DNA of 64,000 nucleotides, from contig JADJMO010000013.1 of the NCBI GenBank assembly GCA_016709545.1, positions 186,001-250,000 of the forward strand. Direction: 5' to 3'. Both the position numbers and the translations under genes were made by a program. Below, one piece after another: positions 58,098 to 64,000 of the stretch (positions within the stretch are counted from its first letter, which is position 1; every line of letters begins with the position of its first letter). Source of the stretch: Myxococcales bacterium. GTDB taxonomy: Bacteria > Myxococcota_A > Polyangia > Polyangiales > JADJMO01. The notes beneath the pieces were generated by a model, which saw only the letters and a program-made list of their open reading frames with translations, was not told the origin of the DNA and made no database searches.

Positions 58098-58565
58098 CTA
58101 CCGCGTCTCCATCGCGAACGAGATCACGTGGATCTCTCCGGCCGGGACGTCGACCAGCAGCACCTCGTCGGCGCCGAAGACCAGCGAGTACTCGAGCAGC
58201 TGCCGCCGCGTCGGTGGGTAGGTCGGATCGGGCGCGGTGCTGCCGGTCTTCACCTCGGCGACGAGCGTGCGTCCCCGCCTCTTCACCAGCAGATCGGCGC
58301 GCACTTCGACCTCGGTCGCGGCCCCGTCGACCGCGAACGAGAAGCGCCGGCGCACCTGGCGATCGACGATCTGGTACCCCGCGTCCTCGAGCAGGACCTC
58401 GGCGTCGCGCTCGCCGTCGGCGGCGACGCGGTTGCGCCCCTTGCTCCGTGACGACCGGCCGAGCCGCGCGAACCACAGACCGAGGAAGAGGCCGACGACG
58501 AGGACCACGACCAGGAGCCACGGTCCGTCCCCGGCGAAGATCCTCTCGAGCGACACGCGCTGCAC
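58098..58565 (-). CDS. Membrane-anchored PD-(D/E)XK nuclease-fold protein
   Basis: The 155-residue protein has one N-terminal membrane helix (LLVVVLVVGLFLGLWFA). A small domain follows with EVRADLLVKRRGRTLVAEVKTG and a later LEYSLVFGADEVLLVDV. This has the form of the PD-(D/E)XK nuclease core (acidic residue, strand, ExK, helix, strand). Starts are GTG 58565 or GTG 58556. Whether it cuts DNA is unknown. It lies 9 bases from the preceding gene on the same strand. Confidence 0.7.
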   Translation of the reverse strand: MQRVSLERIFAGDGPWLLVVVLVVGLFLGLWFARLGRSSRSKGRNRVAADGERDAEVLLEDAGYQIVDRQVRRRFSFAVDGAATEVEVRADLLVKRRGRTLVAEVKTGSTAPDPTYPPTRRQLLEYSLVFGADEVLLVDVPAGEIHVISFAMETR

Positions 58566-58640
58566 CGTGCGTCGGGGCCTTGCGGAGTGACAAGTCTTCG
58601 ACCGAGTTGCGCCGCCGTCCGGACGCGCGAAGATGGGGCC

Positions 58641-59642
58641 ATGCTCGCTCGCCGTCGCTGGGCGCTCGCCGTCGCCTCGCTCGTCGCCGTCTCCGCATTC
58701 GCCGGCCCGGCGAGCCCGAAGCCAAAGAAGCTCAAGGGCGAGCCCCGCGCGCTCGCCGACGTCGAGGCCAAGGCCAAGGCGCTCGAGAAGAGCAAGGACC
58801 CGGCGGGCGACTTCGATGCGCTCACGGAGTGGCTGGGGGTCTCCTCGATCTTCTGCGCGCCGGAGGCCTGCAAGTCCATCACCCGCGTCAAGTGGCTCAC
58901 CGGCAACCTCGACGCCGACGCGGACAGCGAGAAGGTGCTCGCCATCACGGCCCGCGGCGGCGGCGAGTGCGCGCCGACCAACCTCGACGTGTTCGTGCTC
59001 GACGCGACCAGCAAGACCGAGTTCAAGGTGGTCGCGCACACCCGGCAGTCGTTCGACGCCGGCAAGGATCCGATCGCCGAGGCCTCGCTCGCCAAGGTGC
59101 ACTCGAGCGCCGTCGACGACCTCGTGGTGCGGGTCGACGCGCAGTGCCAGAAGAGCCCGCGCGAGCACGTGCTCCGCGTGCACACCCTCGAGAGCGGGCG
59201 CCTCGAGGAGATCGCGAGCAGCGCGGATCTGCTCGGGAAAGACCTGCTCTCGCACGCGTTCGTCGGGTCGGCACCGGTCACCCTCGAGCTCGCCTCGGCC
59301 AAGGGCAAGACCAAGCTCGTGTTCGACCCGGCCCACGGGTACGATTCGTTCCCGAGCGTCGAGACCGCGAAGAAGACGGCCATCACCAAGTCCGACGACG
59401 ACAGCCTCGGCCCGACCGAGTGCGCGGCGCCGCTCGGCACGAACCTCGCGGTCGACTGCGACCTCTCCGGCACCGCCAAGGTCGAGGTGCTCGTCCAGAG
59501 CGGCAAGGCGCTCGGCATGACGGTGACGGTCACCCCCGCGAGCTTGAGCACCACGCGGTGCCTGCGGCAGAAGGTGGCGGCGGCCAGCTGGAAGAGCGCG
59601 CCCGGCGTGACCGGGTGCACCCGCACGTTCACGGTGAAGTGA
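58641..59642 (+). CDS. Secreted protein of unknown function
   Basis: The 333-residue protein has a signal (RRRWALAVASLVAVSAFAGPA) and a Lys-rich start. A beta-rich body with scattered Cys follows (SIFCAPEACKS, GGECAPTNLDVFVLD, VDCDLSGTAKVEVLV, RCLRQKVA, GCTRTFTVK). I chose ATG 58641, giving the signal peptide; ATG 58587 is in frame. Paired Cys suggest disulphides in the periplasm. No family found. A palindrome follows its stop. Confidence 0.7.
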   Translation: MLARRRWALAVASLVAVSAFAGPASPKPKKLKGEPRALADVEAKAKALEKSKDPAGDFDALTEWLGVSSIFCAPEACKSITRVKWLTGNLDADADSEKVLAITARGGGECAPTNLDVFVLDATSKTEFKVVAHTRQSFDAGKDPIAEASLAKVHSSAVDDLVVRVDAQCQKSPREHVLRVHTLESGRLEEIASSADLLGKDLLSHAFVGSAPVTLELASAKGKTKLVFDPAHGYDSFPSVETAKKTAITKSDDDSLGPTECAAPLGTNLAVDCDLSGTAKVEVLVQSGKALGMTVTVTPASLSTTRCLRQKVAAASWKSAPGVTGCTRTFTVK

Positions 59643-59676
59643 GCGAACGAAGCGAGCGGAGCGAGCGCAGTGAGCG

Positions 59677-59700
59677 GCGGCCGCCTCCATGGGCGGCCGC
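59677..59700. repeat. Dispersed palindrome (copy B) between convergent genes
   Basis: A 9-base-pair inverted repeat, GCGGCCGCC/GGCGGCCGC, with loop TCCATG, is the same core as copy A. It is preceded from the stop codon by a run of GAGCG-type hexamers (59641-59676). It lies between the secreted-protein gene and the convergent DUF2277 gene. Confidence 0.65.
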
Positions 59701-59708
59701 TCCAGGAA

Positions 59709-59987
59709 TCAAGGGCGCGGGGCGTCGCGGCGCTCGCGGCGGGCGCGCGCCTTGGCCTTCTCGCCCTCGCGCGTGCGGAGCGCCGCGCGGGGCGGCCGCA
59801 GCGCGGCGAGGAGTCGCTCGGTGGTCGCGGTGACCTCCTCGACGGCGCGGGCGAAGGCCTCCTCGTCGTCCCGGTTGGGGCGGGTCGCGCCGCTGACCTT
59901 GCGCACGAACTGGAGCGCGGCCGCGCGGATCTCGTCGGGCGTGGTCGGCGGGTCGAAGTGGTGGAGCACGCGGATGCTGCGGCACAT
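59709..59987 (-). CDS. DUF2277-family protein
   Basis: The 92-residue protein begins MCRSIRVLHHFDPPTTPDEI and continues AAALQFVRKVSGATRPNRDD, matching DUF2277 from its first residue. A helical segment and a basic tail follow. The conserved Cys2 may be functional. The role of the family is unknown. It sits 9 bases downstream of the beta-propeller lipoprotein gene on the same strand. Confidence 0.9.
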   Translation of the reverse strand: MCRSIRVLHHFDPPTTPDEIRAAALQFVRKVSGATRPNRDDEEAFARAVEEVTATTERLLAALRPPRAALRTREGEKAKARARRERRDAPRP

Positions 59988-59996
59988 CGGGCGATT

Positions 59997-61067
59997 CTAG
60001 CCTTTCGCGGCCTTCGCCACCGAGAGCAGGGTCGGTCCGTGCTGCGGCACCTTGCCCGCGAGCACGCGGCGGATGGCCCCGCTCCTCACGTCGATGCGCA
60101 GGAGCGCGGTCTCGGTGGCGGGCACGTCACCGACGTGGCTCTCCAGCGTGAGGAGCGCCGAACCATCGAGGGTGAACCGCGCGTGGTCGACCGGGCGGTC
60201 GAAGCGCACGATGCGCAGGATCGCGTGGGACTCCGCGTCGATGAACCAGGCGGTCTTGCCGTGGACCACGGCGAGGGTCTTGCCGTCCGGGGACACGTCG
60301 ACCGACGCCATGCCGTTGCGCCCGGTCGCGTCGTCCACGCCGTCGACCGCGTGGAGATCGAGGGCGCGGGGCGACGGCTCTCCCGCGCGCCAGTCGAGGA
60401 GCCACCACCCCTTGGCGCGGAAGCGACCGATCGCGACGATCCGATCGGGGGTGGCGAGGGCCTCGGCGACGTCCTCGAGCGCCGCGATGGGAGTGGTCGT
60501 CGACGCGCCGCCGAGGCGATGGATCGCGCCGGCGCAGAGCGCGACGGTGGCGGTGCCACGCGCGAGCAGCGGCGACGCGCAGGGCCACGACGGGGGCGCC
60601 TGCGCGGTGAGCGCCTTGGTGCCCAGCGAGAGCGTGCCCGCCTGGGCCGTCGACGGATCGAGCGTCCCGACGAACAGGGAGTCGCGCTCGAGATGGAAGA
60701 GTGGCGCGTGGCCCAGCAAGAGCGCGCGCCCCTTCAACGACGCCTCTCCCGCCAGTGTCTGCGACGCGACGTCGAAGACACGCAGGCGCCCCGGCGACGC
60801 GCCGTCCGCGAGGTACAGGGTCGCCCCGTCGGGGGTCAGCGCGAACCCCGTGCTCCCTGCGCCGTCGTCGACGGCGAAGGTCCGGACGATGGACGCGGTG
60901 CCGAGGTCGATGGCCTCGAGCTTCCCGCTCTGGAACGCCGTGAGCCACAGCCAGCCAGCGGAGGACGGCTTCGCAGCGGGCGCGACGGCTGCAGGTGGGT
61001 CGATCACGGGCGCGCGGGTCGCGCAGGCGGTCACGAGGAGGGCGAGGGCAGTGAGGAGTCGGCGCAT
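59997..61067 (-). CDS. Lipoprotein with beta-propeller (YVTN/WD-like) repeats
   Basis: The 356-residue protein has a lipoprotein signal (RRLLTALALLVTAC). Blade-like repeats follow (FALTPDGATLYLADG, MASVDVSPDGKTLAVVHG, ARFTLDGSALLTLESH) with the 'SPDGK.LAV' pattern of YVTN/WD propellers. It probably forms a six- to seven-bladed propeller in the envelope. No catalytic residues are visible. The ATG at 61067 is divergent from another lipoprotein gene. Confidence 0.82.
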   Translation of the reverse strand: MRRLLTALALLVTACATRAPVIDPPAAVAPAAKPSSAGWLWLTAFQSGKLEAIDLGTASIVRTFAVDDGAGSTGFALTPDGATLYLADGASPGRLRVFDVASQTLAGEASLKGRALLLGHAPLFHLERDSLFVGTLDPSTAQAGTLSLGTKALTAQAPPSWPCASPLLARGTATVALCAGAIHRLGGASTTTPIAALEDVAEALATPDRIVAIGRFRAKGWWLLDWRAGEPSPRALDLHAVDGVDDATGRNGMASVDVSPDGKTLAVVHGKTAWFIDAESHAILRIVRFDRPVDHARFTLDGSALLTLESHVGDVPATETALLRIDVRSGAIRRVLAGKVPQHGPTLLSVAKAAKG

Positions 61068-61151
61068 GCACGGGGGAGACGAACGGTTGGCAAATGTGTT
61101 AACGGGAGCGCGCGGTGAATGGCGACACGCGGGATCGCACCGACGAAAGTG

Positions 61152-61814
61152 ATGTCCACGATGCGTCTCGGCGTGCTCGCCACCCTGCTGTCCATCGGGC
61201 TCTCCACGGGCTGCTACACGCGCAGTCACGCCCCGGGCCACGCATCCCGCGCGTCGATGACCCGCGTGCCGCTCCACGCGGTCAAGCCGCAGCTGTGCAT
61301 CGGGGGGGCTTGTGATCTCGAGGCCCCGCTCGGAACGATCCGCTTCTCCACGGTGCAGTTCCAGTCGCTGAACGGCAAGCGCAGCGAGACCAGCTTCCGC
61401 GTCGCCTACCAGACCGCGCGGGCCACCTGCAGCGGGCCCGTGGCTCGTCCCGACGGGCTCCCTCCGCTGCCGTTCGTGTGCACGATCGCCGCCAGCGACG
61501 ACCTGCCGGTGACCCTCAACGTGGCGTCGGGCTGCCTCACCGCCACGCTGGAGCCGACGAAGCTGCTCGGCTCCGAGCCGGCCTTCAAGCTCGAGACCGA
61601 CGTCGTCGGCATCGGCGGCGCGCGCTTCCCCGGCAACGAGATCGCACTCCTCGATCTCGAGGGTGTGCGCGCGCTCGTGACCTCGCAGAGCTCGTACGAC
61701 ATGACCCTGTTCGTGCGACCCGGCGCCACCCTCAGCCCCTCGCAGACGCTCGCGGTGGTCGCGCTGCGTGCGTTCTTCGAGCTCGAGGGCAAACCCACCG
61801 ACTGCGTGCACTGA
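61152..61814 (+). CDS. Lipoprotein of unknown function
   Basis: The 220-residue protein has the signal MRLGVLATLLSIGLSTGC and a beta-rich body with Cys pairs (LCIGGACDL, RATCSGPVA, FVCTIAAS, SGCLTATL). I chose ATG 61152, with GAAAG upstream; ATG 61161 and 61119 are also in frame. No known family. Divergent from the propeller lipoprotein gene with an 84-base gap. Confidence 0.65.
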   Translation: MSTMRLGVLATLLSIGLSTGCYTRSHAPGHASRASMTRVPLHAVKPQLCIGGACDLEAPLGTIRFSTVQFQSLNGKRSETSFRVAYQTARATCSGPVARPDGLPPLPFVCTIAASDDLPVTLNVASGCLTATLEPTKLLGSEPAFKLETDVVGIGGARFPGNEIALLDLEGVRALVTSQSSYDMTLFVRPGATLSPSQTLAVVALRAFFELEGKPTDCVH

Positions 61815-61884
61815 CCGCCGATGACGTTTGTGCAAGGCGCGCGCGAACGCGAGACGCGCGCTCGACCGGCGCTACGATCACGTC

Positions 61885-62398
61885 ATGCGCCCCCTCGCCT
61901 GCCTCCCTGCCCGTGCTCCTCGCCGCCTGCGGCTCCGAAGTCTCCGAGACGGTGGTCGATGCGTCGACCGACACGACGACGGAGGCGGCGTCGGACGCTG
62001 CGCTCGACACGACGACGGTCGACACGCGACCCGACACGGTCACCGACACCGCCCCCGCGGACGTCCCGGGCGAGACGTCGGACGCACCCGTGGACGCGTC
62101 GATCCCCGATACCGGCGTGGCGACGAGCGCGGCCTGCAGCGCGGCGGGCGGGGTCCTCTGCACCGCGTTCCGCTGGAACATCTGTCCGGCCGGGTTCGAG
62201 CCGGTCTCGTCGACCGATCACCTCGGCTGCGGAACAGCGGGCGGCTGGTGCTGTCGGCCGGCGCCGCCCTCCCCGTGCGCAGCGTCGGGCCTCGGCAACT
62301 GCCTCCCCACGTGTCCGCTCGACTGCTGGCAGCCGGTGACGGACACGACGCTCACGTGCGACGGCGCCCGCAAGTGCTGCCGCGACGTGTGCAAGTGA
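61885..62398 (+). CDS. Cys-rich lipoprotein with DT-rich linker, split by a C5 run
   Basis: From ATG 61885 the frame loses its signal after two codons; one C fewer in the C5 run at 61890-61894 gives MRPSPASLPVLLAAC, a proper lipobox. The corrected protein has 170 residues: a DT/DA-rich linker, then a Cys-rich domain (VLCTAFRWNICPAGF, GGWCCRPAPPSPCAASG, KCCRDVCK) with about 12 cysteines. This suggests a disulphide-tight surface domain. The frame change is probably a sequence error. The function is unknown. Confidence 0.7.
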
Positions 62399-62419
62399 GG
62401 TTTAATTGGCTCGCTCCGT

Positions 62420-63406
62420 TCACTTCTCGTGGACCTCTCCCGACTCGTAGCGCCACTCGCTGAAGCGGTGGGAGAAGGTGGCCGTGCCCCTCACGCCCTC
62501 GATGGGATACTCGAAGCTCAGCGTGGCCTTCGTCTTGCTGGCCACGAGCGCGGTGATGCGGAAGAACGCGGTCCCGGCCTTGGCCTCTTTCTCCTCGATC
62601 CACGCCACGTTCGAGCCGAACATCATGAGGTCGTGCTCGCTGAGGAGCGGGGTCTTCACGATGCGCAGCGGGTCGCGGCCGGGCACCTTCGGGTGAAAGT
62701 AGGCGCTGAGCTCCTTCATGAGCAGCGTCGTCTCGAGCATCTTCTGCTTCTGCGGCTCGGTGAGCGTGACGGGGGAGCCGTCGTCCTTCGCGATCTCGCA
62801 GGCGTCGTCGAAGGGGAAGCTCTTCGGCCGCACGCGGATCTGCAGGAACGTGCCGAGGCCGTGGCCCACGTAGACGCCACCGTCGACGCAGCGCTCGAAG
62901 GCGCCTCCGATCCTCGGCGGCGCCGCGGTGCAGCCGCCGAGCGCCTTCTCGAGGTCGAGGCGGTCGATGGTCGGCGCGATCTTGGTGCCGGCGAAGGCGA
63001 CGCACGCGGGCGCCTTGCGCAGGTCGTCGATCCAGATGTCGATGATCTTGCCTTCGCACAGCGTGACCTTCAGGGTCTCGCCGCCGGTGAGGGTGATCTC
63101 GGCGTGGGTGTCGCTCACCTTCTTGACGGTGAGGCCGGCGGCCGCGAGATCGGCCAGGGTCTCGCCGAGCTGGACGGGGCCGAAGGCGACGCCCGGCTCG
63201 ATGGTGAGCGGGCACGGGTTGCGCGGACCGGGGCGCGGCGCCGGCACGAGCTTGGCGAGCGGAGAGGCCGAGGGGACGGCGCTCGGGCTCGGAGCAGAGC
63301 TGGCGCTCGGTGTCGCGGTCGGCGCGACGGGAGCGGCGACGATCGGTGTCTCCGGCTTGCTGCAGGCGGCGAGGAGGAGTAGGAGCCCGAGGGAGTGCCA
63401 GCGCAT
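62420..63406 (-). CDS. Lipoprotein of unknown function
   Basis: The 328-residue protein has a signal (RWHSLGLLLLLAAC), a Ser/Pro/Ala linker, then an alpha/beta domain (LGETLADLAAAGLTVKKVSD, LKVTLCEGKIIDIWIDDL). A second beta-rich domain follows (VAWIEEKEAKAGTAFFRITA, ATLSFEYPIEGVRGTATFSH). Cys residues are spaced along it. No family is recognised. It is convergent with the Cys-rich lipoprotein gene. Confidence 0.72.
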   Translation of the reverse strand: MRWHSLGLLLLLAACSKPETPIVAAPVAPTATPSASSAPSPSAVPSASPLAKLVPAPRPGPRNPCPLTIEPGVAFGPVQLGETLADLAAAGLTVKKVSDTHAEITLTGGETLKVTLCEGKIIDIWIDDLRKAPACVAFAGTKIAPTIDRLDLEKALGGCTAAPPRIGGAFERCVDGGVYVGHGLGTFLQIRVRPKSFPFDDACEIAKDDGSPVTLTEPQKQKMLETTLLMKELSAYFHPKVPGRDPLRIVKTPLLSEHDLMMFGSNVAWIEEKEAKAGTAFFRITALVASKTKATLSFEYPIEGVRGTATFSHRFSEWRYESGEVHEK

Positions 63407-63445
63407 GTTCGTTCCTACGCGCAGGGCGCGTGAACGATCTGGGAC

Positions 63446-63823
63446 TCAGGCCTTGGGCTCCCACAGCTCGATCTTGTTGCCCTCGGGATCCATCACCCAG
63501 GCGAACTTGCCGTTCTCGTGCGCCTCGATCGACCCGAGGAGCGGGACACCGGCGGCCGCGAGGTCCTTCGCGAGGGCCTCGAGGTCGTCGACCCGGTAGT
63601 TGATCATGAAGCTCGAAGCGCTCGGCGCGAACAAGGTCGAACTGGGTTCGACGAGGTTCCACACCGTGAGTCCGCGGTCGTCTGCCGTGTCGTCGGGCCA
63701 CTTCAAGATCGCGCCGCCCCACGCTTCGAGCGCCAAGCCGAGGTGCTTCGCGTACCACTCGGAGAGCGCCTTCGGGTCGCGGGCCTTGAGGAACACCCCG
63801 CCGATCCCGGTCACGCGTGCCAT
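63446..63823 (-). CDS. VOC-family (glyoxalase/bleomycin-resistance-like) protein
   Basis: The 125-residue protein has the paired beta-alpha-beta-beta-beta units of the VOC superfamily: GGVFLKARDPKALSEWYAKHLGLALEAWGG, then FMINYRVDDLEALAKDLAAA, then WVMDPEGNKIELWEP. It shows the family's acidic metal residue (the Glu of KIELWEP). A GTG or ATG further upstream would add unrelated residues, so I chose ATG 63823. The substrate is unknown. Confidence 0.9.
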   Translation of the reverse strand: MARVTGIGGVFLKARDPKALSEWYAKHLGLALEAWGGAILKWPDDTADDRGLTVWNLVEPSSTLFAPSASSFMINYRVDDLEALAKDLAAAGVPLLGSIEAHENGKFAWVMDPEGNKIELWEPKA

Positions 63824-63864
63824 GCGCGAAACGGTATCCCGGCCACCATCGAACGAACAGCGGG

Positions 63865-64000
63865 TCACTTCCCCTTCGCGGCCGCGTAGTCCTTCGCGGC
63901 CTCTTCGATCCGCAGCCGGTCCCGGGTGGCCTTCTCGGCCTCGACCGCGAGCTCCGCCGTGAACATCGTCAGCCCCCAGATCCCCACCGTGCGCCGCTTC
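63865..64000 (-). CDS. C-terminal end of an unidentified protein (start outside window)
   Basis: Reading in from the right edge, the frame gives TMFTAELAVEAEKATRDRL, then EEAAKDYAAAKGK, then stop TGA at 63865-63867. The visible 45 residues are helical and rich in Ala, Lys and Glu. This is too short to assign. It runs in the same direction as the VOC gene, 41 bases upstream of it. Confidence 0.45.
   Translation of the reverse strand, partial: KRRTVGIWGLTMFTAELAVEAEKATRDRLRIEEAAKDYAAAKGK

Noticed and set aside
59640..59833. Peptide SERSERSERSERR read through the repeat after the secreted-protein gene
   Set aside because: It comes from translating the GAGCG hexamers beyond the stop codon; I see no start or independent gene.

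Overview
The window is very GC-rich and densely coded. Gaps are short and none exceeds about 150 bases. Secreted lipoproteins are abundant, and many carry an Asp/Thr/Gly/Pro 'DTGT' linker just after the lipobox. There are many PAS/GAF histidine kinases, FHA domains, a PP2C phosphatase, a TPR sigma-54 activator and type IV pilus genes. Together these point to a myxobacterium (Myxococcota, probably Polyangiales). This is inferred from gene content only; I see no rRNA or tRNA.

Layout: 1-6 kb, the end of an unknown gene, a class I glutamine amidotransferase-like gene, an alpha-barrel lipoprotein and a large calcium-repeat/VWA lipoprotein. 6-15.3 kb, RNA-modification and nucleoside genes (an m5U methyltransferase fused to a pseudouridine synthase, purine nucleoside phosphorylase, an RlmI-type methyltransferase), a PAS kinase, a FliO-like protein and two tandem paralogous lipoproteins. 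15.3-24.7 kb, a beta-lactamase-fold hydrolase, pilC, a pilS-like kinase, a 2-hydroxyacid dehydrogenase, a metallo-beta-lactamase-fold enzyme, threonine aldolase and a TPR lipoprotein. 24.7-29.4 kb, a zinc-ribbon/FHA protein, a PP2C phosphatase and an FHA-tethered periplasmic protease in one operon. 29.5-33.1 kb, a ribbon-helix-helix regulator, aspartate kinase, DedA, a HAD phosphatase and a DsbA-like lipoprotein. 33.1-42.5 kb, a minus-strand signalling block (two histidine kinases, a TPR/sigma-54 activator, an FHA-GGDEF protein and a winged-helix protein). 42.5-44.2 kb, a SelW-like selenoprotein with an in-frame TGA, then hemB. 44.2-50.3 kb, a GH9 cellulase plus esterase operon and cell-surface lipoproteins. 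50.4-58.6 kb, a thioredoxin-fold and a TPR lipoprotein, accC, a TetR/radical SAM/membrane-protein operon, a DUF3025 protein and a membrane-anchored PD-(D/E)XK protein. 58.6-64 kb, secreted proteins, DUF2277, a beta-propeller lipoprotein and a VOC protein.

Most promising observation: positions 42539-42766 encode a 75-residue Rdx/SelW protein whose CxxU motif uses TGA at 42569, with a SECIS-like hairpin at the expected distance. Conventional gene calling would miss it.

Caution on sequence quality: at least nine genes show single-base frame changes, mostly at runs of three to six C or G. In each one the corrected length is a whole number of codons. I treat these as probable homopolymer errors, not real gene loss.
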